Shown: positions 34,522 through 43,486 of the stretch, piece by piece
Layout of the letters: every line of letters begins with the position of its first letter
How positions within the stretch are numbered: the stretch's first letter is position 1
NCBI GenBank assembly: GCA_965372015.1
Contig: CBDVAP010000006.1
Coordinates: forward strand, 1-50,165
DNA from: JACZSB01 sp965372015
GTDB lineage: Bacteria > Fidelibacterota > Marinisomatia > SCGC-AAA003-L08 > TS1B11
Reading direction: 5' to 3'
DNA length: 50,165 nucleotides
Program-made: the position numbers and the translations under genes
The notes under the pieces: generated by a model
What the model saw: the letters and a program-made list of their open reading frames with translations, nothing else
Told to the model about the DNA's origin: nothing
Databases searched by the model: none

Positions 34522-34712
34522 TTCCATTTCCCCCATTGACTACTACCTGGTTGTCAAGTGTGGCCGCCCCAACGGCCAGGTAGCAAGTTGTAACAGAATC
34601 CGTAGCCCTATTAATATAGTCGGCTGGCGGGTCCCGGGCAATAGAAAAACAGACCCTGCCGGGCCGCGATCAAGCCTTATGCAGCCAGTGCTATTTTAGC
34701 GCGCGATTTGGG

Positions 34713-35228
34713 CTAGAAATTATCGGTGGACTCAAACAGCCCGACACGCAAGTTGCGGGCTGTGTAGACCTGGCGTCCGTCGACCGTAAGGGTACCGTCT
34801 GCGGTCACCATAACCAGTCTACGGTCGATGACCCGGCGGATATCGATTTTATAGCTGACCAACTTGGAGGTGGGCAATACCTGACCCCGGAATTTGACCT
34901 CGTCAACCCCCAGAGCCCGGCCCTTGCCCTTGTATCCGGCCCAGGCCAGAAAAAAGCCGGTCAGCTGCCAGAGAGCATCCAGCCCCAGGCAACCGGGCAT
35001 CACGGGATCGGTTTTGAAGTGGCACTGGAAGAACCACAAATCGGGATCGACATCCAATTCCGCCAGCATTTGGCCCTGGTTATAAAGACCTCCCTCTGCC
35101 GTGATGTTCACGATGCGGCTGAACATCAACATGTCCGGGGTGGGCAGCCGGGCCGAATCATGGTCGAAAAGGGTCCCTTCGCCACTACGGAGCAGGTCTT
35201 CGTAACTGAATGAGCTTTGGCGGGTCAT
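34713..35228 (-). CDS. fabA: 3-hydroxydecanoyl-ACP dehydratase/isomerase
   Basis: The 171-aa enzyme dehydrates 3-hydroxyacyl-ACP and isomerises trans-2- to cis-3-decenoyl-ACP, the branch point for unsaturated fatty acids. It follows E. coli FabA along its whole length: 'FFQCHFKTDPVMPGCLGLDALWQL' region contains the catalytic His (H70 here) and Asp (D84), and 'GKGRALGVDEVKF' and 'YTARNLRVGLF' are near identical. The start is ATG 35228. The partner fabB is not in the window. FabA is mainly a proteobacterial enzyme, so acquisition by transfer is possible. Confidence 0.96.
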   Translation of the reverse strand: MTRQSSFSYEDLLRSGEGTLFDHDSARLPTPDMLMFSRIVNITAEGGLYNQGQMLAELDVDPDLWFFQCHFKTDPVMPGCLGLDALWQLTGFFLAWAGYKGKGRALGVDEVKFRGQVLPTSKLVSYKIDIRRVIDRRLVMVTADGTLTVDGRQVYTARNLRVGLFESTDNF

Positions 35229-35360
35229 CAAGATTTCTGCTTTTTGTTTCCGGCCGGTGACAGCCGGGCAGAGGAGCCCTGGTTAATGGTCCACTTGAGG
35301 GGTTGAGAATGACCAGTGCATGTTATGGGGTGGTCTATGGGGCGTTCTTCCAGAATTCGG

Positions 35361-35510
35361 TCAATAGCGGACCAAATAATATAGCACGTACAGCCATGAG
35401 AACACACCGTGGATAATTGCCCAGAGCACCGAATGGTTTAGGGACCAGGAGATGGCAATAGCCAAGGCTGTGCCAAGGGAAATCCCCTGAGTAACGATTG
35501 TCCGTCGCAT
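35361..35510 (-). CDS. Small membrane protein, 49 aa
   Basis: ATG at 35510 to TGA at 35361 encodes 49 residues with two hydrophobic stretches ('GISLGTALAIAISW' and 'LWAIIHGVFSWLYVLYYLV'). The 'SWSLNHSVLWAIIHGVFSWLYV' layout resembles small conserved membrane proteins annotated in several phyla. The function is unknown. The ribosome binding site is weak. Confidence 0.65.
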   Translation of the reverse strand: MRRTIVTQGISLGTALAIAISWSLNHSVLWAIIHGVFSWLYVLYYLVRY

Positions 35511-35644
35511 GACGAGTCCCGTTGTTTGCAACTAAGGCAGCCTCTTAGGGTGTGCTAAGCCGATCACCTTAGGTACGAGCGCCCCTCCGGCTTTAGGCGC
35601 TGGATGTTTGGCCTTTATCGCGGCCCATAAACGCACGGTGGCAA

Positions 35645-35884
35645 CTATACCTGCACCCCCAGTGATGAAAGCACATGCTGAGTGAGATTCCCGCAGGTGA
35701 CGCAAACCATCAATACGGTAGGAACCGCCGGCGGCGCTTCACGAGTGATCCGGGGTGTGTCCTGAACCGGTTGCAAGTTGTACCCGATGAGATCATGCCC
35801 GGTACCCTTGCATCGCGGACAGGCGGGAACGGCCTTCTTGGCTTGCAAGGCCCGAAAAATAACTTCTTTTTCTTGCTGCTCCAT
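35645..35884 (-). CDS. Small zinc-ribbon protein
   Basis: The 79-aa protein has two CxxC knuckles, 'CPRCKG' (residues 22-27) and 'CVTCGN' (61-66), with a Pro-rich segment between. It probably binds one zinc. GGGAGA precedes ATG 35884. No further function can be inferred. Confidence 0.75.
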   Translation of the reverse strand: MEQQEKEVIFRALQAKKAVPACPRCKGTGHDLIGYNLQPVQDTPRITREAPPAVPTVLMVCVTCGNLTQHVLSSLGVQV

Positions 35885-36206
35885 GCTAGAGTATCTCCCT
35901 TAAACTGTTTTGAACCGGCATTGCAGGTAATGCGAAAGCCCTGAAGTGGCCTAACGGCGTTCTGCGATGGCCGCGCGAACAGTCCAAAGTTCATTTAAAA
36001 TTCCGCCCATTTCAACCGGATTTATGGTACCGCCCCAATTTTTTGCTGTGCGCAGCTCAAACTCGGAGGTCGAAATGTAGGCGGGTCTCGCCCGGAGGCT
36101 GGGCCGGCTAACGGATAAAGAACGTCGCCATTACCGGTAACAACCCAGCCGGGAGCTTAGTCCGGGCCAGATGGCACCGGTATGGAATCGTGCCGGCGGA
36201 TATACT
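35885..36206. other. Intergenic region, no gene seen
   Basis: Short frames exist on both strands without recognisable content. The right end borders the duplicated uvrA leader. Confidence 0.4.
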
Positions 36207-36364
36207 CCAGTTTCCCCTTTCCCTCCCGCCTCCAGCATGCTAGCTTTACCAGCTCGATGAAAGCCTATCACGCAGAGCAAATTCACGTCCGGGGGGCCCG
36301 GGAACACAACCTCAAGGACATCGATGTGATCATTCCCCGCAACCAACTGGTGGTGATCACCGGG
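36207..36364 (+). repeat. 158-bp direct repeat, copy 1 (orphan uvrA 5' end)
   Basis: This copy is identical to 37058-37215. It contains about 51 nt of the uvrA leader and its first 36 codons, and then the uvrA frame breaks at 36365. The insertion between the copies carries the DUF4258/DUF2283 pair. The fused frame from this copy runs to 36502 and would make a short, meaningless peptide. Confidence 0.95.
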
Positions 36365-36384
36365 CAGGGAAAGAGAGGAGCAGA

Positions 36385-36603
36385 TCAGGCGGCGGGCTCC
36401 TGCTCAGACACGGGCAAGGCTTCGGTAATGATTTCTTTGAGATCGAGCTTCCTACTGGCGTTATCGATATCGATTCCTACTAGATTGTCGTTTTCGTCAT
36501 AGTCCAGGACAACCCCTTCGGAGATCTCCCGGCTGGTTACGCTGGGCCGTGAGGAGAGATCGATGTAAAGAGAATCGGTGTCTGAATAATAACTGAGCCT
36601 CAT
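36385..36603 (-). CDS. DUF2283 family protein (antitoxin-like)
   Basis: The 72-aa protein has the family pattern 'YYSDTDSLYIDLS', 'VLDYDENDNLVGIDIDNAS' and a Leu/acidic C-terminus. DUF2283 genes are often paired with DUF4258 and treated as putative antitoxins. The start overlaps the DUF4258 stop by 4 nt (ATGA). The pair runs opposite to uvrA. Confidence 0.87.
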   Translation of the reverse strand: MRLSYYSDTDSLYIDLSSRPSVTSREISEGVVLDYDENDNLVGIDIDNASRKLDLKEIITEALPVSEQEPAA

Positions 36604-36848
36604 GGATTGAATCTCCTGTCTGGAAACGCGTTGTGGATCGTCGTCTTATCTTCCAAAGTCACTACACGCAATATACGATGATCCAGATCCTCAATGGTTC
36701 CCCAAAATCGGTAGCGGTTGTTTTCCTGCTTCTCGACCTTGATCGGATTTTCGATGACACTGATGCACCATTCCTTTTTGAGGTATGGGCGTTTCCGGAG
36801 GACTTCTCTTTCAAAGTAGGGCGTGAAATGGTATTGTGTCATTTTCAT
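36600..36848 (-). CDS. DUF4258 family protein (toxin-like)
   Basis: The 82-aa protein fits the DUF4258 pattern: 'FTPYFEREVLRKRPYL', 'NRYRFWGTIEDLDHRILRVVTLEDKTTIHNAFPDR' region. This family has a RelE-like fold and lies in TA-type pairs; toxicity has rarely been tested. It is encoded before DUF2283. The pair sits between two identical uvrA 5' ends. Confidence 0.85.
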   Translation of the reverse strand: MKMTQYHFTPYFEREVLRKRPYLKKEWCISVIENPIKVEKQENNRYRFWGTIEDLDHRILRVVTLEDKTTIHNAFPDRRFNP

Positions 36849-36970
36849 TTGAATTTAACCTTGGATGTCTAAATAGAATAATTAATATCATTTACTTCTT
36901 ATTGGTCGGTGCATTTCCCCCTGCCTGGTTTGGTACAGGATTGGCAATGACTGTCTTCCCCAGCCCCTGG

Positions 36971-37036
36971 CCCCCAGCCCTTCGACGGAGTTTATCCTGA
37001 ATCCGCCCTTCGGCGGATGAAGGGCTCAGGACAGGC
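36971..37036. repeat. Dispersed repeat with inverted parts
   Basis: The sequence contains CCCTTCGACGGAG, CCGCCCTTCGGCGG (a hairpin) and AAGGGCTCAGGACAGG, related to the repeats at 9201-9226 and 9476-9513. It lies at the right end of the inserted segment, just before the second uvrA leader copy. Confidence 0.6.
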
Positions 37037-37057
37037 CTCAAATCCCTAGAAAATCCC

Positions 37058-37215
37058 CCAGTTTCCCCTTTCCCTCCCGCCTCCAGCATGCTAGCTTTAC
37101 CAGCTCGATGAAAGCCTATCACGCAGAGCAAATTCACGTCCGGGGGGCCCGGGAACACAACCTCAAGGACATCGATGTGATCATTCCCCGCAACCAACTG
37201 GTGGTGATCACCGGG
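37058..37215 (+). repeat. 158-bp direct repeat, copy 2 (functional uvrA start)
   Basis: Identical to 36207-36364, offset 851 nt. This copy continues into full-length uvrA. Confidence 0.95.
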
Positions 37216-40059
37216 TTGTCCGGCTCGGGTAAAAGTTCTCTGGCATTCGATACCATCTACGCTGAGGGCCACCGCCGTTACGTGGAGTCTCTCTCGTCTT
37301 ACGCCCGCCAGTTCCTGGGGCTGCTGGAGAAGCCCGACGTGGACTACATCGAGGGTTTGTCACCGGCCATCTCCATCGAACAGAAGTCCACCAGCCGTAA
37401 TCCCCGCTCCACCGTGGGCACCATCACCGAAATCTACGACTACCTGCGCTTACTGTATGCCCGGATCGGGGAGCCCTACTGCTACAACTGCGGCCGGCCG
37501 GTGACCCGCCAGACCATCCAGCAAATGGTGGACCACATCCTGGCGTTTCCGAAAGGTAACCGTATCCAGCTGCTGGCGCCGGTGGTGCGGGGCCGCAAGG
37601 GGGAATATAAAGATGTGTTGCGGCAGATTCGCAAAGAGGGTTTTGTGCGGGTGCGGGTTGACGGCCGGATCCGGGACCTGTCGGAGCGCATTATCCTGCA
37701 CAAGAGCAAGAAGCACAACATCGAGGTAGTGGTGGACCGGCTGATAGTGAAGCCGGAGGTCAAGGAGCGCCTGACCGAGTCGGTGGAACTGGCAGCCAGG
37801 ATGGGGGCCGGTTTGCTGATGGTCAGCGAGGTCTCGCCAGGTGGCCGCTCCAAAAAGGGCGGGGACCATATTTTCAGCGAACACCTGTCCTGCGCCGAGT
37901 GCGAGATCAGCTACGAGGAGCCCGAACCACGGATGTTCTCCTTCAATTCCCCCTTCGGGGCTTGCCCGGTGTGTGATGGTTTAGGTACCCGCATGGAGAT
38001 CGACCCGGACCTGGTGGTCCCCGATAAAAGGAAGAGTCTGATACAGGGGGCGGTGGTGCCCATCGGCGAACAGCCCCGGGGCGGCTGGTACAGCTCTATT
38101 ATCAAGAGCCTGGCCCAACATTTCGAATTCCGGTTCACCACGCCCTGGAACCGGCTATCAGAAGAGGTACGTCACACCATTCTCTACGGAACCGATCCCG
38201 GCGCCGAGATCACCATGACCTATAGCTCCAAGAAATGGAAGGGTGAATATACCGGTGGTTTCGAAGGGGTGATTCCCAACCTGCGGCGGCGCTACACCCA
38301 GACCCAGTCCGCCGGCATTCGGGCCTGGATCGAACAGTTCATGTCGATTCACGCTTGCGCCGAATGTAATGGCGCCCGGTTAAAAAAAGAGAGCTTGGCG
38401 GTAACTGTCGGGGGCCGGAACATCTGGGAGCTGGTGGCCATGTCGGTGAAAACGCTCCAGGTCTTTTTCCAGGAGTTGGAACTTTCCGCCACTAACCGGG
38501 AAATCGCCGCCCAGGTGCTCAAGGAGATCGGGGACCGCCTGGGTTTCCTGGTGAACGTAGGCCTGGATTATCTGACCCTCTCCCGGACCTCCGCCACGCT
38601 GAGCGGCGGCGAGGCTCAACGCATCCGGCTGGCCACCCAGGTGGGTAGTCAACTGGTGGGGGTGCTCTATATTCTGGATGAGCCTTCCATCGGGCTGCAC
38701 ATGCGGGACAACCGGCGGTTGATCGCCACCTTGAACCGGCTGCGTGACATCGGCAATACCGTCCTGGTGGTGGAGCATGACCGGGAAACCATTGAATCGG
38801 CCGACTGGGTGATAGACCTGGGTCCCGGGGCCGGAGTTGAAGGGGGCTGGGTGGTGGCCAGCGGCACCCCGGGCGACATCAAGGCTGACCCCAATTCGCT
38901 GACCGGAAACTATCTGGCGGGCACCAAGACTATTCCCATGCCGGAGCACCGCCGTCCCCGGCCGGAAAAGTTCCTGCGCCTGGAAGGGGCCCAGGGCAAC
39001 AACTTAAAGCAGATTACAGTGAACGTACCTTTGGGCCGTTTCGTGTGTGTCACCGGCGTCAGCGGCTCGGGCAAATCCACCCTGATCAACGAGACGCTCT
39101 ACCCGGTCCTGAGCCGGGAGTTCTACTCCAGTAAGAAAAAGCCGTTGAAATATGATTCCATTAATGGGTTGCTCTATTTAGACAAGGTGATCGACATCGA
39201 CCAATCGCCCATTGGCCGCACCCCGCGTTCCAATCCGGCCACCTACACCGGGGTATTCACCCACATTCGGGACCTGTTCAGCCAGTTGCCCGAGTCCAAG
39301 ATCAGAGGCTATAAACCGGGACGATTCTCCTTCAATGTCAAAGGCGGCCGCTGCGAAGCCTGCCAGGGCGACGGCATCATCAAGATCGAGATGCATTTTC
39401 TGCCGGATGTATACGTGCAGTGCGAGCAGTGCCACAGCAAGCGCTATAACCGGGAGACCCTGGAGGTCACCTATAAAGGCCGGTCCATCGCGCAGGTACT
39501 GGACATGTCGTGCCAGGCGGCGCTGGAATTTTTTAAGAATCTGCCCGCCATCGAGCGCAAGCTCCAGACCCTCTGCGAAGTGGGGTTGGGCTATATCAGA
39601 TTAGGACAGCAGGCCACCACTCTAAGCGGCGGCGAGGCCCAGCGCGTTAAATTGTCCGCGGAACTATCCAAGGCCAGCACCGGCCGGACTATATATATCC
39701 TGGACGAACCCACTACCGGCCTGCATTTCGCCGATGTGGAGATGCTGCTGCGGGTGCTGCACAAGCTGGTGGACAAGGGCAATACGGTAGTGATAATCGA
39801 GCATGCCATGGACGTGATCAAAACGGCCGACTGGATCATCGACCTGGGTCCGGAAGGGGGCGATGAGGGGGGGTATGTGGTGGCCGAGGGTACTCCGGAA
39901 GAAGTGGCCGCCGAAGCCAGCTCCTATACCGGGCAGATACTTAAGGAATCCCTATTTGGTTCTAACGGAAAGCGGCCGGTTCCCGGCGATGGGCGGCCCA
40001 AGGTGGCCACCACCAAGGGGGAGACAGCCGAACACCGGTCCACCCCCGTATCTACCTGA
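37108..40059 (+). CDS. uvrA: Excinuclease ABC subunit A
   Basis: The 983-aa damage sensor of nucleotide excision repair is an ABC ATPase dimer that loads UvrB. The first Walker A is 'GLSGSGKSSL' (37-46) and the second 'GVSGSGKSTL' (about 651-660). The ABC signatures are 'LSGGEAQRIRLA' and 'LSGGEAQRVKLS'. Zinc modules include 'CYNCGRP' near 125, 'CAECEISYEE' with 'CPVCDG' near 255-290, and C-terminal 'CEACQGDG...CEQCHSKRY'. It ends with a short extra tail. The first 36 codons are duplicated at 36244-36364, with a TA-type pair inserted between. Confidence 0.97.
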   Translation: MKAYHAEQIHVRGAREHNLKDIDVIIPRNQLVVITGLSGSGKSSLAFDTIYAEGHRRYVESLSSYARQFLGLLEKPDVDYIEGLSPAISIEQKSTSRNPRSTVGTITEIYDYLRLLYARIGEPYCYNCGRPVTRQTIQQMVDHILAFPKGNRIQLLAPVVRGRKGEYKDVLRQIRKEGFVRVRVDGRIRDLSERIILHKSKKHNIEVVVDRLIVKPEVKERLTESVELAARMGAGLLMVSEVSPGGRSKKGGDHIFSEHLSCAECEISYEEPEPRMFSFNSPFGACPVCDGLGTRMEIDPDLVVPDKRKSLIQGAVVPIGEQPRGGWYSSIIKSLAQHFEFRFTTPWNRLSEEVRHTILYGTDPGAEITMTYSSKKWKGEYTGGFEGVIPNLRRRYTQTQSAGIRAWIEQFMSIHACAECNGARLKKESLAVTVGGRNIWELVAMSVKTLQVFFQELELSATNREIAAQVLKEIGDRLGFLVNVGLDYLTLSRTSATLSGGEAQRIRLATQVGSQLVGVLYILDEPSIGLHMRDNRRLIATLNRLRDIGNTVLVVEHDRETIESADWVIDLGPGAGVEGGWVVASGTPGDIKADPNSLTGNYLAGTKTIPMPEHRRPRPEKFLRLEGAQGNNLKQITVNVPLGRFVCVTGVSGSGKSTLINETLYPVLSREFYSSKKKPLKYDSINGLLYLDKVIDIDQSPIGRTPRSNPATYTGVFTHIRDLFSQLPESKIRGYKPGRFSFNVKGGRCEACQGDGIIKIEMHFLPDVYVQCEQCHSKRYNRETLEVTYKGRSIAQVLDMSCQAALEFFKNLPAIERKLQTLCEVGLGYIRLGQQATTLSGGEAQRVKLSAELSKASTGRTIYILDEPTTGLHFADVEMLLRVLHKLVDKGNTVVIIEHAMDVIKTADWIIDLGPEGGDEGGYVVAEGTPEEVAAEASSYTGQILKESLFGSNGKRPVPGDGRPKVATTKGETAEHRSTPVST

Positions 40060-40102
40060 ATAATGTTCATAACTTAAGCTAACAATCCGGAGCAGCTGAA
40101 CC

Positions 40103-42406
40103 ATGCGGACGCCAACACCTTATCCTTTGACCCAACTGCAGGACGAGTTCGGCTACTACGAAATCATCAGGGACATGATTGATCAGACCATTCACATCAT
40201 GCTCAACTACCGCCAGAGCGGCCATCCCGGCGGGTCGCTGTCCAAGGCCTATATGTTGGTAGTCAACACCCTTTCGGGAGCCATGCGCTGGGACATTCGC
40301 GAGCCGGGCAAGCGTTTTGCCGACCGCTTTGTGCTGGTGGCCGGTCATACTGTGCCGCTGGTGTATGCCACCCTGGCGGTCTACAACGAGGCTCTGCGGA
40401 TCAAGTATGAGCAGACCAACGATCCCAAATACTTAGTCAAGGAATTCGAGCGGCGAGCCCTGGTGTGGGAAGACCTGCTGACACTCCGCAGGCAGGGGGG
40501 GCTGCCGGGTCATGCCGAAATGGGGGGCAAGACCCAGTTTCTCAAGTTTAACACCGGTCCCAGCGGCCACGGCTCACCGGCCGCCGCCGGTATCGCCCTG
40601 GCCTATAAACTGGCCGGCGTGCCGGAGGTGAAAGTCTGGGCGTTCGAGGGGGAGGGCGGACTATCCACCGGGGTCACTCATGAGACCATGAACTCAGCCT
40701 ACGGGCTGGGGCTTACTAATCTCAATTACGTGCTGGACTGGAATGACTTTGGCATCGACAACCGGGCCTTTTCCACAGTTATTCATGGCAACCCCCCCGA
40801 CTGGTTTCAGCATCACGGTTTCCATGTTGTGGGAACTGAAGAGGGTGAGGATTGGGAGCAGATTACCAAGGCCTTTATCCTGCTTAACAGCCCGGACGGC
40901 GAGGACCAGCCCAAGGTGCTCTGGACCAGGAACCGCAAGGGCCGCGGCTATGGGGTGTACGACAGCCAATCCCATGGGGTGCCCCATAAAGCCAATAGCG
41001 AGCTGTTCTGGGCCAGGCTGAAGCAGTTTGCCCTGCGCAACAGCGTTTCCTTTGAGAACCTTGGTGAGCCGCGGCCCGCCAGCGAGCACCAGTTCCGGGA
41101 GGAGACCGCCAACCACTTGTCCCAGGTTATGTCGGTGTTGCGTACCAACCAGGAATTAGTGGATTTCCTGGCCAGACGACTGGTGGAGCTGGGCGATTCG
41201 GTGCCTGAAGACCTGGAAGGATTTATCCCCGGCGCCCACCTGGAGCTGGATAAAAGCATGCTGGCGAAAGTGGAAGAGTATCCTGAAGAGCTGTTCGTCA
41301 CGCCGGGTACCAAGGCCCCCAACCGGACCGCTCTGGCCAAGTTCGGCGCCTGGATCAACCGGCTCAGCCATGAAAAAACCGGCGTGCCACTCTTCATCGC
41401 CGCCTCGGCGGACTTAGCCGATTCCACCAATATCTCCGGTTTCGCCAAAGGTGGCAACGGCTTCGAGGGCTTCGGCTGGTACCAGCGTGACGATAATCCC
41501 CGGGGGGCCCTGCTGCCCCAGGCGATCACCGAGTTTGCCAACGCCGGGATACTGGCCGGGATGACCACGGTCAACTTTTCCAAGCGGCCCTATGACAACT
41601 TCAGCGGATATTTGGGGGCCTGCAGTACCTACGGCTCGTTCTCATACTTGAAGTACGGCCCCATGCGCCTTTTCAGCCAGGTAGCCCAGGATTCGGAGCT
41701 CAAGGTGGGGCGTCTGCTATGGGTGGCCGGGCACTCCGGCCCCGAGACGGCCGAGGACAGCCGGACCCACTTCGGCATTTTCGCGCCGGGGGTAACGCAA
41801 CTGTTTCCCGAGGGACAGGTGCTCAACTTGCATCCCTGGGAGCACAACGAAGTGGCCCCGACCCTGGGCGCCGCCCTGGCCACCGATGTCCCCATTATCG
41901 CGTTACACCTCACCAGGCCGCCCATTACTGTGCCTCAGCGGGAGGAGCTGGAAATTCCTTCGCACCTGGAGGCGGCCAAAGGGGCCTACATCTTCAAGGA
42001 CTACGATAAAAATAAGGAGAAGGCCGGGACGGTCATCTTCCGGGGGACCAGCCCCACCAACAGCCTGATGAAGATTCTGCTCCGGATCAAGGAGGAAGGC
42101 CCCAACGTAAAGATCGTGGCCGCCATCAGCTTCGGCCTGTTCCAGCGCCAGAGCAGGCACTACCGGGAGCAGGTGCTCTCAGGCTGGGATTGGGACAACA
42201 GCATGATCGTAGCCAATCAAGCCTACCGGCTGATGCATAACTGGATCGGCAGCCGGCGCAACAGGGAATTTGCCATCACGCCCGATTGGGACCAGCGCTG
42301 GCGCACCGGCGGGTCGCTGGAGGAGATCATCGAAGAGTCCCACCTGGACCCCGATCACATCCTGGAGGGGATACTGCGGTTTGCGGAGCGCGGGGGAGAC
42401 AGATAG
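40103..42406 (+). CDS. Transketolase-family TPP enzyme (divergent, 767 aa)
   Basis: The protein has the TPP-binding region 'GEGGLSTGVTHETMNSA' followed by 'DWNDFGIDN' (GDG-N-type motif), N-terminal 'GHPGGSLS' and 'GPSGHGSPAAAGIALAY', and in the pyrimidine domain the expected Glu in 'QAITEFANAGILAGM'. It is clearly in the transketolase superfamily but longer than typical transketolases (about 660 aa) and divergent in the C-terminal half. Transfer of two-carbon units between sugar phosphates is likely, but substrate and even reaction class are unproven. GGAG precedes ATG 40103; it follows uvrA by 43 nt. Confidence 0.85.
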   Translation: MRTPTPYPLTQLQDEFGYYEIIRDMIDQTIHIMLNYRQSGHPGGSLSKAYMLVVNTLSGAMRWDIREPGKRFADRFVLVAGHTVPLVYATLAVYNEALRIKYEQTNDPKYLVKEFERRALVWEDLLTLRRQGGLPGHAEMGGKTQFLKFNTGPSGHGSPAAAGIALAYKLAGVPEVKVWAFEGEGGLSTGVTHETMNSAYGLGLTNLNYVLDWNDFGIDNRAFSTVIHGNPPDWFQHHGFHVVGTEEGEDWEQITKAFILLNSPDGEDQPKVLWTRNRKGRGYGVYDSQSHGVPHKANSELFWARLKQFALRNSVSFENLGEPRPASEHQFREETANHLSQVMSVLRTNQELVDFLARRLVELGDSVPEDLEGFIPGAHLELDKSMLAKVEEYPEELFVTPGTKAPNRTALAKFGAWINRLSHEKTGVPLFIAASADLADSTNISGFAKGGNGFEGFGWYQRDDNPRGALLPQAITEFANAGILAGMTTVNFSKRPYDNFSGYLGACSTYGSFSYLKYGPMRLFSQVAQDSELKVGRLLWVAGHSGPETAEDSRTHFGIFAPGVTQLFPEGQVLNLHPWEHNEVAPTLGAALATDVPIIALHLTRPPITVPQREELEIPSHLEAAKGAYIFKDYDKNKEKAGTVIFRGTSPTNSLMKILLRIKEEGPNVKIVAAISFGLFQRQSRHYREQVLSGWDWDNSMIVANQAYRLMHNWIGSRRNREFAITPDWDQRWRTGGSLEEIIEESHLDPDHILEGILRFAERGGDR

Positions 42407-42458
42407 TGCCACGCATCAGGCTCAGACCCACACTATGGCAACACAATAGGCATCATTA

Positions 42459-42487
42459 TTGACTTTATGAACAAAAGCTGTTAAAAT
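42459..42487 (+). promoter_or_regulatory. Sigma-70 promoter of the YidD-like operon
   Basis: TTGACT and TAAAAT are separated by 17 nt, about 57 nt upstream of ATG 42544. It probably drives 42544-45221. Confidence 0.8.
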
Positions 42488-42543
42488 AGACCTGTTATCG
42501 CTGATAATACCATAGTCTTACTTCACTTCGGGAGGACAAACGG

Positions 42544-43092
42544 ATGAAACCCTACGCACGCCCAGTGTGTCTGCTTGTCTTCACGGGCTTCTTGCTGGCC
42601 CAGGAAGCCAAGGTTGAGCGGCAGCCAGGGGGATTTGAACCCTGTTTGTCGTCATGCTGTATTGGTCCCCGCGTGGGCCTTGAAATGAATGAAGGCGTGG
42701 ATATACATAGGAGTGAGTGGATTGCATTCGGTGGTCAACTGGTGAGCAGTGCTTTAGGCAGCAGCACCACATACGACGTGGATCCTACTACAGGAGAAAT
42801 TCAATTGACGGCCAACCCCCTTGAACCGGTAGGCTCTGCAATTGCTACCGGTACCCGGGCCTACATGGCCTATGATAGGGGTGGCAAAGCCAACGGATTT
42901 TATGGCTTCTTGGCCAGCTATTTCATTGGCCCCAGGGTAGGTGCAGAACTCCACGAAAGGAAGATTCGCAGCAAAGAATGGTTGTTATTGATCCCTTGCG
43001 TCAACCTCTATCCAGCTATCGCCATCCCACTGGAAGCCTATGAGGGTAAAACTATGTCCGAAATTGAAGTTGCCGAGGGTTTGCGGAAATAG
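42544..43092 (+). CDS. Secreted protein with internal GPRVG repeat
   Basis: The 182-aa protein has a signal peptide (residues 6-20, cleavage near 'LLAQEAK'). Two related segments are seen: 'CIGPRVGLEMNEGVDIHRSEW' near 40-60 and 'FIGPRVGAELHERKIRSKEW' near 128-147, each G-P-R-V-G-x-E followed by E-W after about 14 residues. Cysteines cluster near the first copy. The family is not recognised. It begins the operon with GGGAGGAC before ATG; its 3' end overlaps the yidD-like frame. Confidence 0.8.
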   Translation: MKPYARPVCLLVFTGFLLAQEAKVERQPGGFEPCLSSCCIGPRVGLEMNEGVDIHRSEWIAFGGQLVSSALGSSTTYDVDPTTGEIQLTANPLEPVGSAIATGTRAYMAYDRGGKANGFYGFLASYFIGPRVGAELHERKIRSKEWLLLIPCVNLYPAIAIPLEAYEGKTMSEIEVAEGLRK

Positions 43093-43486
43093 CCGCCGCC
43101 GGATTTTTTTAGAGGGCTTCCTTCTCTTGGTTCTGGTAGCCCCCTTGACGGCTCAGCTGCCTGTCCCCGATACTTACTGGGAAGTTGAAGTGCGGGGACC
43201 AGCGGCGGAACCCAACGGCATCCAACCTCATGGTCTCATGCAAGAGGTTATGGTAGCTTGGATTCGTATCTACCAGACCGTTATCGCTTCTCAGGACTTG
43301 CCTTCATGTGTTTTTCATCCTTCCTGTTCTCGTTTTTCAGTCAATGTCATCCAGGAGAATGGCGTCCTACGCGGGCTTCTGCTGACGGGGGATCGCCTGA
43401 TGCGCTGTAACCCATTCGTCTCGCCCTATTACCCCTTCGATGGCGAAAAATTTGTAGATCCTGTTGCCCGGTACCGACGGCGGTGA
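43040..43486 (+). CDS. YidD-like protein with secretion signal
   Basis: The 148-aa protein carries the YidD (membrane protein insertion efficiency factor) pattern at about 75-128: 'WIRIYQTVIASQ', 'CVFHPSCSRFSVNVI', 'GVLRGLLLTGDRLMRCNPF', with the three conserved Cys. Unlike normal YidD (about 80 aa, N-terminal amphipathic helix), it has a hydrophobic signal-like segment near 24-38 and a spacer. The ATG at 43040 overlaps the preceding gene by 53 nt; a non-ATG start inside is possible. Its partners in the operon are TPR/membrane proteins, which suggests a specialised envelope role rather than YidC support. Confidence 0.85.
   Translation: MRVKLCPKLKLPRVCGNSRRRIFLEGFLLLVLVAPLTAQLPVPDTYWEVEVRGPAAEPNGIQPHGLMQEVMVAWIRIYQTVIASQDLPSCVFHPSCSRFSVNVIQENGVLRGLLLTGDRLMRCNPFVSPYYPFDGEKFVDPVARYRRR

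Noticed and set aside
36182..36502. Chimeric frame starting with the duplicated uvrA 5' end
   Set aside because: It joins 36 codons of uvrA to antisense of DUF2283; any product would be a meaningless fragment. Kept only as part of the repeat.
40103..42406. Phosphoketolase as identity of the TPP enzyme
   Set aside because: The protein follows transketolase landmarks (GHPGGSLS, GEG...DWNDFGIDN) and I do not see phosphoketolase signatures.
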